From Kineosporia succinea (GTDB lineage: Bacteria; Actinomycetota; Actinomycetes; Actinomycetales; Kineosporiaceae), in NCBI RefSeq assembly GCF_030811555.1, contig NZ_JAUSQZ010000001.1:4771241-4835240 (forward strand): a stretch of DNA of 64,000 nt, written 5' to 3'. A program made the position numbers and the translations under genes. How positions within the stretch are numbered: position 1 is the first letter of the stretch; each line of letters opens with the position of its first letter. This document shows, in pieces, positions 35,237 to 43,148 of this stretch. The notes beneath the pieces are model-generated. The model was not told the origin of the DNA. It did not search any database and worked only from the letters and a program-made list of their open reading frames with translations.

Positions 35237-36446
35237 ACCTCTCCGTCGGGTGGCCGTGACCGGGCTCGGCGTGGTGAGCAGCCTCGGTATCGGGGTGCGG
35301 GACTTCACCGCGTCGGTCCGGGCCGGGCGCAGCGGCGTGTCCCCGATCTCGAGTTTCGACGCCTCCCGCTACGAGGCCCGGAACGCCGGTGAGGTGAGGG
35401 ATTTCGAGCCCGGCCGGATCCTGCGGACCCTGCGGCCGCACGAGTGGGGACGCAGCGCCCAGTTCGCGGCCGCGGCGGCCCGGCTGGCGGTCGGGGACTC
35501 GGGCATCGATCCCGAGCGGCTGAGCGCGGGCACGACGGGGTCGGGCGTGGGCACGGCCAGTGGGGAACCGAGCCTGCAGTACGAGATGGCGCAGCGCTGG
35601 TCGCTCTCGGGCGGGCCGGGGATGAGCGGGCGCCAGGTGCGGGCCGCGGGGGCCGGGCAGCTGGCGGCCGCGGTCAGCACCGAACTCGGGCTGCACGGTG
35701 AGGCCCTCACGTTCGGCACGGCCTGCTCGGCCAGCAACTACGCGCTGGGCTACGGTTTCGACCTGATCCGGACCGGGCAGGCCGACTTCTTCCTGGCCGG
35801 GGGTGCCGACTCGGTCAGCCGCACCACGCACCACGGGTTCTCGATGATGGGCATCGTGTCGGAGGTCGAGCGCCCGTTCGACCTCGACCGCTCGGGCATC
35901 GTGCCGGCCGAGGGCGGCGTGAGCCTGCTGCTGGAACCGCTGGACCACGCCGTGGCCCGCGGGGCGCGGATCTACGCCGAGGTGCTGGGCTACGGCCTGA
36001 GCTGCGACGCCGCGCACATGGTGCACCCGGACGTCTCCTCGATCGCCCGCTGCTACCGCAACGCGCACGCCAGTGCCGGGGTGCGTCCGGAGCAGGTCGA
36101 CTACGTGTGCGCGCACGGCACCGGCACGATCGCCAGTGACGAGGCCGAGATCCTGGCGCTGCGGGAGGTTTTCGGCGATGCTCCGCCGCCGGTCAGTTCG
36201 ATCAAGTCGATGCTCGGGCACACCATGGGCGCCTCGAGCGGCCTGGGGTCGGTGATCTGCTGCATGGCGATCCACCAGGGTTTCGTGCCGCCGACCGCGA
36301 CGCTCGAGAAGGTCGATCCGGCGCTCGGCGAGGGCCTGGACCTGCCGACGGGCACGGCCCGCCCGGCCCGGGTGGACATCGCGCAGAACCACGGGCTGGC
36401 CTTCGGCGGCAACAACGCCGTCGTCGTTCTGGGGAGGGTGCGATGA
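35229..36446 (+). CDS. Beta-ketoacyl-ACP synthase II-type, catalytically complete
   Basis: 405 aa thiolase fold. The catalytic triad is present: Cys in TFGTACSASNYALGYG, His in VCAHGTGTIASDEAE, His in KSMLGHTMGASSGLGS. GLGVVSSLG opens the protein, and HGLAFGGNNAVVVLG closes it. It elongates an acyl chain on the cluster ACP. The stop overlaps the start of a second, Cys-less KAS homologue, so the two are probably a heterodimer of the KS/CLF kind. Confidence 0.94.
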   Translation: MPEPLRRVAVTGLGVVSSLGIGVRDFTASVRAGRSGVSPISSFDASRYEARNAGEVRDFEPGRILRTLRPHEWGRSAQFAAAAARLAVGDSGIDPERLSAGTTGSGVGTASGEPSLQYEMAQRWSLSGGPGMSGRQVRAAGAGQLAAAVSTELGLHGEALTFGTACSASNYALGYGFDLIRTGQADFFLAGGADSVSRTTHHGFSMMGIVSEVERPFDLDRSGIVPAEGGVSLLLEPLDHAVARGARIYAEVLGYGLSCDAAHMVHPDVSSIARCYRNAHASAGVRPEQVDYVCAHGTGTIASDEAEILALREVFGDAPPPVSSIKSMLGHTMGASSGLGSVICCMAIHQGFVPPTATLEKVDPALGEGLDLPTGTARPARVDIAQNHGLAFGGNNAVVVLGRVR

Positions 36447-37540
36447 CGACGGTGATCTCCGGCTGCGGGGTGGTGTCGCCCGCGGGCACCGGCCTGACGG
36501 CGCTGGCCGACCTGATCGCTTCCGGGGAACCGGGGCACGCGGTGCCCTTCGCCCCCGACGCCGGGCAGCTGCCCGACGTGGCGATCCGTACGGTCGGTGA
36601 CCTGCGGGTGGCCGACCACGTGGGGCGTAAGGGCACGCGACGGCTCGACCGGATGGTCGGCTTCGGCCTGGTCGCGGCCCGGCTCGCGGCGGACGCGGCC
36701 CCCGGCGGCGTCGGGGCCGATCAGGTGGGTGTGGTGGTGGGCACGAGTACGGGCAGCGTGCGCTCGATCGTCGAGCTCTCGGCCGCGGCGGGCGGGGAGG
36801 CGGCGTACGTCCCGTCGCGGTTCCCGAACGCGGTGATGAACTCGTGCGCCGGGCAGATCGCGGTCCGGAACGGCTACCGGGCCGTGAACGCGACCCTGGC
36901 CACCGGGCACGCGTCCTCACCCGCCGCGTTGCGCTGGGGACTGAACGCGTTGCGCACCGGGCAGGCCGACCGGGTGCTGGCGGGCGGGGTCGAGGAGCTG
37001 AGTCCGCACCTGCTGTGGGGCTGGCGGGCCTCGGGCACGCTGGAACCCGGGGCGGTGCTCGGCGAGGGCTGCGCGCTGCTGGTGCTCGAGCGGCACCCGG
37101 ACGGTGAATCCGGGGGCTCCGGGACGGTTCTGGCCGAGGTGACCGCCGCGGAGGTGGGGTTCGCACCGTCGGTGCGCACGTCGTCCACCATCGGCCTCAC
37201 CGACGCCCTGAGCCGTTGCGCCGAACGGGCTCTTCGGGGGATCGACCCGATGCGGGTGGGCCTGGTGTCGCTGGGCGCGGGATCGCAGCTCGGCACTCGC
37301 TCGGCCGAGCTCGAGGCGGTTCGCCGGGTGCTCGGCGAGGCCTCGTCGCCCCAGCTCATCCGGGTGTCGGACGTGATCGGCGACTGCTACAGCGCCTCGG
37401 GTGCGATGCAGGTGGCGGCGGTGCTGGCGATTTGGGGACGCGTCGGTGAGGCATCGCTCCCGGTGGCCCCTTTCGCGCTGGTCACCTCGGTGGGGCTGGA
37501 CGGAAACGTGGGGGCGGTCCTGCTGCGCCGTCCGGCCTGA
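36443..37540 (+). CDS. Cys-less KAS homologue (chain-length-factor-like partner)
   Basis: 365 aa, shorter than its partner. The thiolase fold is recognisable (VISGCGVVSPAGTGL, VVVGTSTGS, VLAGGVEELSPHLL, DVIGDCYSASGAMQVAAVLAI). At the active-site position the sequence reads NATLATGHASSPAALRWG, with no nucleophilic Cys, and no HGTGT-type motif is seen. Loss of the Cys is the defining trait of chain-length factors. With the upstream KAS it should form a KS-CLF-like heterodimer that sets chain length. Its weak similarity to standard CLFs means the product class cannot be named. Confidence 0.85.
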   Translation: MTTVISGCGVVSPAGTGLTALADLIASGEPGHAVPFAPDAGQLPDVAIRTVGDLRVADHVGRKGTRRLDRMVGFGLVAARLAADAAPGGVGADQVGVVVGTSTGSVRSIVELSAAAGGEAAYVPSRFPNAVMNSCAGQIAVRNGYRAVNATLATGHASSPAALRWGLNALRTGQADRVLAGGVEELSPHLLWGWRASGTLEPGAVLGEGCALLVLERHPDGESGGSGTVLAEVTAAEVGFAPSVRTSSTIGLTDALSRCAERALRGIDPMRVGLVSLGAGSQLGTRSAELEAVRRVLGEASSPQLIRVSDVIGDCYSASGAMQVAAVLAIWGRVGEASLPVAPFALVTSVGLDGNVGAVLLRRPA

Positions 37541-37544
37541 CGGC

Positions 37545-37550
37545 TATTCT
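37545..37550 (+). promoter_or_regulatory. -10 box of leaderless merR
   Basis: TATTCT followed by six bases and the ATG at 37557; no Shine-Dalgarno sequence is present. Confidence 0.55.
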
Positions 37551-37556
37551 GCCGGG

Positions 37557-38186
37557 ATGCGGATCGGTGAACTGGCCCGGCTGTCCGGGGTCCCGGTGCC
37601 GAGCATCAAGTACTACCTGCGCGAGGGCATGCTGCCCGTGGGGGAGCGGATCAGCGCGAACCAGGTGCGGTACACCGATGCCCACGTGCGCCGGGTCCGG
37701 CTGATCCGGGCCCTGCTCGAGGTCGGGGGACTCTCGATCGCCGCCACCCGCGAGATCCTCGGCGCGGTCGACACCCCGGGCGGCGACCTGCACAGCATGC
37801 TCGGCGTCGCGCAGAGCGCGGTCAGCCGCGAGGTGGGTGACAACACCTCCGAGGCCGACCGCCGGCTGGCCGAGGACGAAGTGGCCAAGCTGGCCGAGCG
37901 GCACGGCTGGGGTGACGTGGCGGCCAAGCGCGGCAACCCGGGCTGGCGGCAGCTGGTGCAGATCGTGGCCACCTACCGGGGTCTGGAGCAGCACGAACTG
38001 CTCGGCCTGCTCGACCGTTACGCGCAGGCGGCGGCCCTGCTGGCCGAGGCCGAGCTGGGCGTCATCGCGAGCCTGGGCGACACCGACGAGAAGGTCGAGG
38101 GTGTCGTGCTGGGCACGCTGCTGGGCGACGCGGCGATGGCCGCGATGCGCCGGATCGCGCAGGAAGCCGTCTCCGCCCGCCCCTAG
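37557..38186 (+). CDS. MerR-family transcriptional regulator
   Basis: 209 aa. The N-terminal MerR winged helix is MRIGELARLSGVPVPSIKYYLREGMLP with the paired wing ANQVRYTDAHVRRVRLIRALLEVGGLSI. A long C-terminal domain (about 130 residues, LAEDEVAKLAERHGWGDVAAKRGNPGW...) has no Cys-rich metal site, so it is more like drug- or metabolite-sensing members. TATTCT lies 6 bp before the ATG, suggesting leaderless expression independent of the KAS genes. Position suggests it controls this locus and perhaps the exporter downstream. Confidence 0.9.
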   Translation: MRIGELARLSGVPVPSIKYYLREGMLPVGERISANQVRYTDAHVRRVRLIRALLEVGGLSIAATREILGAVDTPGGDLHSMLGVAQSAVSREVGDNTSEADRRLAEDEVAKLAERHGWGDVAAKRGNPGWRQLVQIVATYRGLEQHELLGLLDRYAQAAALLAEAELGVIASLGDTDEKVEGVVLGTLLGDAAMAAMRRIAQEAVSARP

Positions 38187-38230
38187 GGGCAGTCACCCGA
38201 TCGGGCGGGAGCCGCCTTCCGGGCTGTACT

Positions 38231-38250
38231 GATAGCGCTACTATCGATAG
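38231..38250. promoter_or_regulatory. Overlapping inverted repeats before the exporter gene
   Basis: GATAG-CGCTA-CTATC (38231-38245) overlaps CTATCGATAG (38241-38250), so the block reads as two fused palindromes. GATAGCG recurs as a direct repeat 15 bp apart. It includes a possible -10 (TACTAT at 38239-38244), about 70 bp before the exporter start. A TetR- or MerR-type repressor of efflux would bind such a site. Confidence 0.55.
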
Positions 38251-38317
38251 CGGTGCTGCCCGAGGTGGCGGCGCCGTCCACCGGATCATTGAGATCGACC
38301 GAGACCGGGAGGCTGGA

Positions 38318-39820
38318 ATGTCCGACAAGAGCCGAGGTGTGGTCTGGGCACTCCTGGCCGCGTCGCTGCCCATGTTCATGGGTTCGCTCGACAACCTGGT
38401 CGTGACCACGGCCCTGTCCACGATCGCCGACGACTTCAGCACCTCGGAGTCGCAGCTGCAGTGGGTCGTCAACGGCTACACGCTGCCCTTCGCCGGTGCC
38501 CTGCTGGCCGGGGCGGTGCTCGGCGACCGCATCGGCCGCCGTCGTGTGTTTCTCTGGGGCATCGTCATTTTCACGGTCAGCTCGGCGTTGTGCGCGATGT
38601 CGACGTCGGTCGGCTGGCTGGTGGCCGGGCGCGTCGTGCAGGGGGCGGGCGCGGGCCTGATCCTGCCGGTCTCGCTCACCCTGGCCGTGGCCGCCGTGCG
38701 TCGTGAGCAGCGCAACCTGGCCGTGGGGGTCTGGGGGGCGGTCAACGGCATCGGCATCGCGATCGGGCCCCTGGCCGGAGGGCTGGTCATCTCCGGTCTC
38801 GACTGGCACTGGATCTTCTGGCTGAACGTGCCGATCGGCCTGCTCGCGGTGCCGCTGGTGCTCTGGGCCATCGACGAGAGTCACGGCGAGGAGCAGGAAC
38901 TCAACGTCGCCAGCCTGGTGACGGTCGTCGGGGCGGTGGTCGTGGCGGTGTGGGGCATCGTGCACGCCGCCGACAACGGCTGGGGCCCGGCCTCGGTCTA
39001 TCTGGCCGCCGCGGTGCTGCTGTTCGTGGCCTTCGGGGTGCGCGAGTCCAGGTCGCCGCGGCCGCTGATCCCGCCGCGGATGTACCGCCAGCCGGCCTTC
39101 ATGGTCAGCAACGTCGTGGCCTTCGCGATGTACTTCGGGGTCTTCGGCTCGATCTTCTTCCTGGCCCAGTTCCTGCAGGGGCCGCTGGGCAGCTCGCCGC
39201 TCGAGGCCGGGGTGCGCACGCTGCCCTGGACGGCGGCGCCGATGGTGGTCGTGCCGATCACCACGGCGCTGGTCGACCGGTTCGGTGGTGGGGTGCTGCA
39301 GGCGATCGGCATGTTCCTGCAGGCCGCGGCCCTGGGCTGGATCGCGCTCATCGCGTCGCCCGACCTGACCTACGGGCGCATGCTGCCCGCGATGATCCTG
39401 GCCGGTGTCGGTATGGGCATGGTCTTCGCCGCCAACCCGGCCACGGTCATCGGCTCGGTGCGCGACTCCGACCACAACAAGGCCTCCGGGGTGAACAACA
39501 CCGTGCGCGAGTTCGGCGGGGCGCTCGGCGTCGCCGTGCTCACCACCGTGTTCGTGCACGCCACCACCGATTTCGCCGAGGCCGGGCGGGGTGACGCGGC
39601 CGAGGCCTTCGTCGCCGGCCTGGAACCGGCCCTGTGGTGGGGCGTCGTCGTGGTGACGATCGGCGGCGTGCTGGGCCTCCTGATCCGGCGCCCGGCGGCG
39701 GAGTTCGCCGATGCGCCGGCTGCGCCAGCTGCGCCGGTTGCGGTGTCCGGCGTGGAGTCCTCGCCGGTGCCCGGTGTGGTGCCGGTACGCGGAGCGGCAC
39801 CGGGCGGCGTGCGGCCGTGA
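38318..39820 (+). CDS. MFS multidrug exporter, DHA2 family
   Basis: 500 aa with about 14 hydrophobic helices. MFMGSLDNLVVTTALSTIADDF carries the DHA2 motif (LD-x(2)-V-x(3)-AL-x-I) in helix 1. GDRIGRRRVFLWGIVIFT is motif A, and GAGAGLILPVSLTLAVAAVRREQR and GPLAGGLVISGLDWHWIFWLNVPIG complete the family pattern. It uses the proton gradient to export drugs or metabolites. The Ala/Pro/Val-rich C-terminal tail (APAAPAAPVAVSGVE) is unusual. It probably exports the product of the surrounding locus. The stop overlaps a GTG that opens the thioesterase frame. Confidence 0.93.
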   Translation: MSDKSRGVVWALLAASLPMFMGSLDNLVVTTALSTIADDFSTSESQLQWVVNGYTLPFAGALLAGAVLGDRIGRRRVFLWGIVIFTVSSALCAMSTSVGWLVAGRVVQGAGAGLILPVSLTLAVAAVRREQRNLAVGVWGAVNGIGIAIGPLAGGLVISGLDWHWIFWLNVPIGLLAVPLVLWAIDESHGEEQELNVASLVTVVGAVVVAVWGIVHAADNGWGPASVYLAAAVLLFVAFGVRESRSPRPLIPPRMYRQPAFMVSNVVAFAMYFGVFGSIFFLAQFLQGPLGSSPLEAGVRTLPWTAAPMVVVPITTALVDRFGGGVLQAIGMFLQAAALGWIALIASPDLTYGRMLPAMILAGVGMGMVFAANPATVIGSVRDSDHNKASGVNNTVREFGGALGVAVLTTVFVHATTDFAEAGRGDAAEAFVAGLEPALWWGVVVVTIGGVLGLLIRRPAAEFADAPAAPAAPVAVSGVESSPVPGVVPVRGAAPGGVRP

Positions 39821-39835
39821 CGGCGCGCCCGAGCC

Positions 39836-39930
39836 CGCCCCGCTCGCCGATGCCGCCGCACTCGCCGATGCCGCCCCGCTCGCCGACGCCACCACAGTCG
39901 CCGACGCCGCCCCGCTCGCCGATGCCGTCT
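39836..39930. repeat. 18-bp tandem repeat upstream of the thioesterase
   Basis: Five imperfect copies of an 18-bp unit (CCCCGCTCGCCGATGCCG type). In the thioesterase frame they encode a P-P-R-S-P-M hexapeptide repeat. The frame is open from a GTG at 39817 that overlaps the exporter stop (GTGA). The array may therefore be translated as an N-terminal Pro/Ser-rich extension of the thioesterase, or may be non-coding. Confidence 0.85.
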
Positions 39931-40086
39931 GGTTCGCTGACGTCGTCGGGTTCGGCGGTGCCGTGCGGTTCACCGACGCCGTCTGGCTTCCCGGCCCTGT
40001 CCGGCATCCAGGCCGGGGCTGGCCGGTCCGAGACGGCCGTGCGATCCGGCCGGACGCCCCGGCCCCGAACCCAGCTCGAACCGTTG

Positions 40087-40130
40087 GTGTCGGGGCGGTT
40101 CCTGACCGTGCTCAGGAACCGCCCCGACAC
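40087..40130 (+). terminator. Perfect 19-bp hairpin between exporter and thioesterase
   Basis: GTGTCGGGGCGGTTCCTGA and its exact complement flank a 6-base loop (CCGTGC). It sits 14 bp before the first Met of the thioesterase domain. As a terminator it would end the exporter transcript and imply a separate thioesterase promoter. If the thioesterase starts at 39817 the hairpin lies inside the coding region and could be a structural barrier. About 320 bp from 39821 to 40143 otherwise contain only the repeat array. Confidence 0.6.
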
Positions 40131-40143
40131 GGCGACACCCACG

Positions 40144-41751
40144 ATGCGCCTCTATCTGCTGCACCACGCGGGCGGTTCGCACACCACGTTCCGGCCCTGG
40201 CTGGAACACTTTCCGCCGGACTGGGAGATCTGCCTCGTGGTCGCGCCGGGACGGTCCAAGGCGGCGACACCCGACCTGGTGCGTGAAATGGCGCCGCTGG
40301 GAGCTGAACTCGCGGGGCACCTGCTGTCGCAACACGCCGGGCCGGGTCGGGCGGCAAGTGCCCAACCCGGGGGAGGCGCCGTATCCGGGGGAATTGCCGT
40401 ACCCGGGGGAGCTTCCGCACCTGGGGGAAGCGTCGGACCCGTGGTAGGTGGCCGACTCGTGGGAAGCGCCGCACTCGTGGGAAGCGCCGTACCCGGGGGA
40501 AGCGCCGCACCTGTGGGAGGCGCCGCACCCGTGGTAAGTGGCCGACTCGTGGGAAGCGCCGCGCCTGGGGGAAGCGCCGCGCCTGGGGGAAGCGCCGCGC
40601 CTGGGGGAAGCGCCGCGCCTGGGGGAAGCGCCGCGCCTGGGGGAAGCGCCGCGCCTGGGGGAAGCGCCGCGCCCGGGGGAAGCGCCGGACCCGGCGGAAG
40701 CGCCGCACCTGTGGGAGGCGCCGGACCCGTGGTAGGTGGCCGACTCGTGGGAAGCGCTGGCCCCGGAGGAAGCGCCGGACCCGGGAAAAGCGCCGCACCT
40801 GTGGGAAGCGCCGGACCCCTGGTAGGTGGCCGACTCGTGGGAAGCACCGCACTCGTGGGAAGCACCGCACTCGTGGGAAGCGCTGCACCCGGGGTGAGCG
40901 TCCAACCCGGGGGGAGCTCCGATGATGTGTCGGGCTCCGGCACCGTGTCGAGGCCCGGTAGCAGGTCGAGCCCTGGCGTTGTGTCGAGCCCCAGTGGTGT
41001 GCCCGACTCGAGCACCGTGCCGAGCCTCAGTGACCTGCCGAGTTCTCAGTCCGTGCTCACTTCTCGCGCCGGGCCGAGTTCTCACCTAGCGGCCAGCCTC
41101 GAGTCGGCAGGACGACAGGAGGCGGACGACGCCGATCGGCCCGTCCCCTATGCGCTTTTCGGGCACAGCATGGGCGCGCTCATGGCCTTCGACGCGGTCA
41201 CCCGGCTGCAGAGCGCAGACGGCCCACTGCCCGCCTGGATCGGCGTCTCGGCGCACCCGGGCCCGCATCACTCGATCACTCGCGACGCTCCACCACTGTA
41301 CTCGTTACCAGCCGGTGAATTACGCCGCGCTCTGCACCGGATGGGCGGTCTGCCCGCACGCGTCCTGGAAGACCATCTGCTCTGGCGTCGCGTGGAACCC
41401 ATTGTCCGGGCTGATCTTCAGGCGGCCGAGACCTGGCGTCCGGCAACGAGTCCCGCCGTGCTCCGGTGTGCGCTCGCCGCGTACTGCGGCAGTGACGACC
41501 CGATCGCCGATCCCTCCCAGGCCGCGAACTGGGCCCGGCACACGGAGCGGTTCGCCGGGGTGCAGGCCTTTCCGGGTGGTCACTTCTATTTCCAGGACGC
41601 ACCCGACCGGCCGGGGCAACCCGAGGAGCCGAGCGTGGTCGAGCGCCTCGTCGCCAGCATCGTCGACCACGTCGGGCGGGCCCGGGTGGTCCCAGGCTCC
41701 ACGGCACACGGCGGAGACCTCACTGTCACCGCTACCAGGGGATCTGCTTGA
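40144..41751 (+). CDS. Type II thioesterase interrupted by a long minisatellite-encoded insert
   Basis: 535 aa from ATG 40144, against about 250 for type II thioesterases. Residues 1-70 match the N-terminal part (LYLLHHAGGSHTTFRPW, CLVVAPGRS). Residues about 340-535 match the rest: nucleophile elbow ALFGHSMGALMAFDAV (Ser 342), acid in YCGSDDPIADPSQAANW, His in FPGGHFYFQD. Between them lie about 260 residues of Gly/Ala/Ser/Pro/Val repeats (GSAAPG, VGGRLVGSA) encoded by an 18-bp array. The frame is intact through the array. Such enzymes release mis-primed or finished chains from carrier proteins. A coupled GTG at 39817 is an alternative start giving 644 aa. Confidence 0.8.
   Translation: MRLYLLHHAGGSHTTFRPWLEHFPPDWEICLVVAPGRSKAATPDLVREMAPLGAELAGHLLSQHAGPGRAASAQPGGGAVSGGIAVPGGASAPGGSVGPVVGGRLVGSAALVGSAVPGGSAAPVGGAAPVVSGRLVGSAAPGGSAAPGGSAAPGGSAAPGGSAAPGGSAAPGGSAAPGGSAGPGGSAAPVGGAGPVVGGRLVGSAGPGGSAGPGKSAAPVGSAGPLVGGRLVGSTALVGSTALVGSAAPGVSVQPGGSSDDVSGSGTVSRPGSRSSPGVVSSPSGVPDSSTVPSLSDLPSSQSVLTSRAGPSSHLAASLESAGRQEADDADRPVPYALFGHSMGALMAFDAVTRLQSADGPLPAWIGVSAHPGPHHSITRDAPPLYSLPAGELRRALHRMGGLPARVLEDHLLWRRVEPIVRADLQAAETWRPATSPAVLRCALAAYCGSDDPIADPSQAANWARHTERFAGVQAFPGGHFYFQDAPDRPGQPEEPSVVERLVASIVDHVGRARVVPGSTAHGGDLTVTATRGSA
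40372..40914. repeat. Large in-frame 18-bp minisatellite in the thioesterase gene
   Basis: About 540 bp of tandem units. From 40561 to 40668 six copies of GCGCCTGGGGGAAGCGCC are identical, and a seventh differs by one base. A higher-order motif, GTGGCCGACTCGTGGGAAGC, recurs four times (near 40448, 40538, 40738, 40828). Unit lengths are multiples of three, so the thioesterase frame, and other frames on both strands, stay open. The perfect copies imply recent expansion. Confidence 0.97.
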
Positions 41752-41972
41752 TGCCGCATGTATCTTTCGGGGTATCCACGTCTCGATTGATCACGGCGCG
41801 GCTCTGGTAGAAGAACCCGTCCTCATCATCCGAATGTGGTTCTGGCGCAGAGCATGCGGGCAGCCCGGATCGGATCGGATCGGACGGAGTGCGGGGTCGG
41901 GGGAGCCGTGACCGACCGGTCAGGAGTTCCGGCGCAGGCGGAGGAACCGCCGTGGGGGAGGCAGCAGTCGTC

Positions 41973-43148
41973 ATGGTCATGGGGTTCTCGGACAGATCGG
42001 CGACGGAGATCCTGGCACCCGGGCACGAACCCGCGGTGGGCCCGGATGAACACGAACACGAGAACCGGCACGAACACGAGAACCGGCACGAACACGAGAA
42101 CCGGCACGAACACCAGCACGAGCATCTGCCGGTGATGCGGGTGATCGAGGTCTGCTCGTCGCGGCTCCTGCGGGCGGGCAGTCCCCTGACCGGCGACGTG
42201 ATGGTCTGGAAGTCGTTCAGCCGTCTGGTGGCCCCGGTCGTGGCCGACTGCGTCCGCAGCATCCGGTCCGGGAGGGTGTACGTCGCCCCCGACGCCGGGC
42301 GCACCGTCGCCGGCCTCGGGCCCCGGATGGCCGACAGCGGTATCGACGTGGCCGACGCGGTGCGGGCCGGGGCGGTGCTGTGCGAGAGCATCGCCGAGGT
42401 CCTGGAGAACACCCCGCTGGCCCCCGAGCTGGCCCGGGTCGCCCTGCGCTCGGCGCAGACCGGCGTCGCCGACCGCGCCCACGTCCTCATCACCTCCTAC
42501 CTGGGCCGCCTGGCCGAACGTCAGCAGGACTGGCGCCTGGCCGACCGCCGTCACCTGGCCCGCGAACTGCACGACTTCGTCGGCGCGAACGTCAGCCTGG
42601 CCCAGCGTCACCTGGAACTGCACCGGCTCTACCGGGAGCGGGAGCACCCGGCGGCCGAACACGAACTGGCCGCGGCCCAGGAGGTGCTGCACGAGGTGCT
42701 CGACGGCACCCGCCGGCTGCTGCGTGACCTGCGCGCCCAGCCCGCCGTCGCCGACCTGCGCCAGGCCCTGGAGGCGTTCGTCGCCGCCACCGCCCCCTCC
42801 GCCCGGGTGGACGTGCAGGTCAGCGGCTGCCAGTCGTACCTCGGCCCGGCCGAGCACGACGAGATCCACCTGATCTGCCGGGAGGGTCTGCGCAACGCGA
42901 TCACCCACGGCCACGCCACCCAGGTGCGGGTGCGCATCGTCATCGGCCCCGACGAGGTCTCGGCCCTCGTCGACGACGACGGCATCGGCTTCGACCCGGG
43001 CCGCTCCCGCACCGGCGGCCACGGACTCACCGGGATGCGCGAGCGTGCCGAACTGCTGGGGGGCACCTTCGAACTGGCCAGCACCCCCGGCCGCGGCACC
43101 CGCACCCGTGTCACCATCCCTCTGCACGGGAACGAGGACAGACCATGA
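41973..43148 (+). CDS. Soluble histidine kinase with His/Glu/Asn repeat
   Basis: 391 aa with no TM helix. Near residues 25-52 is a hexapeptide repeat, H-E-H-E-N-R three times, then HEHQHEH, a likely metal-binding stretch. The kinase core follows: RRHLARELHDFVGANVSLAQRHLELH (HisKA_3, phospho-His near residue 200), ICREGLRNAITHGHATQVRV (N box), DDDGIGFDPGRS and GGHGLTGMRERAELLGG (G boxes). ATG 41973 is chosen from a GGGGGAGG 12 nt upstream; ATG 41979 is possible. The stop overlaps the response regulator start. It may sense Ni, Zn, Cu or another His-binding ligand in the cytosol. Confidence 0.9.
   Translation: MVMGFSDRSATEILAPGHEPAVGPDEHEHENRHEHENRHEHENRHEHQHEHLPVMRVIEVCSSRLLRAGSPLTGDVMVWKSFSRLVAPVVADCVRSIRSGRVYVAPDAGRTVAGLGPRMADSGIDVADAVRAGAVLCESIAEVLENTPLAPELARVALRSAQTGVADRAHVLITSYLGRLAERQQDWRLADRRHLARELHDFVGANVSLAQRHLELHRLYREREHPAAEHELAAAQEVLHEVLDGTRRLLRDLRAQPAVADLRQALEAFVAATAPSARVDVQVSGCQSYLGPAEHDEIHLICREGLRNAITHGHATQVRVRIVIGPDEVSALVDDDGIGFDPGRSRTGGHGLTGMRERAELLGGTFELASTPGRGTRTRVTIPLHGNEDRP
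42051..42122 (+). repeat. 18-bp tandem repeat encoding HEHENR
   Basis: Three exact copies of CACGAACACGAGAACCGG (42051-42104) and one diverged copy, inside the histidine-kinase gene. The unit length matches the two 18-bp arrays 1-2 kb upstream, but the sequence is unrelated. Confidence 0.97.

Noticed and set aside
34982-37540. Minimal aromatic polyketide synthase (spore pigment type)
   Set aside because: The order differs (ACP before KS), the KS resembles FabF, and no cyclase or aromatase genes are present.
38183-39973. 596-residue minus-strand open frame opposite the exporter
   Set aside because: It mirrors the exporter coding strand and has His/Asp/Arg-rich, non-protein-like composition.
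40112-40888. Arg/Phe/Pro-rich minus-strand open frame (RFPQAR repeats)
   Set aside because: It arises only because the 18-bp array lacks stop codons in several frames; there is no start signal and no homology-like ends.
40372-40914. CRISPR-like array
   Set aside because: Units are directly adjacent with no unique spacers and keep a protein frame; it is a coding minisatellite.
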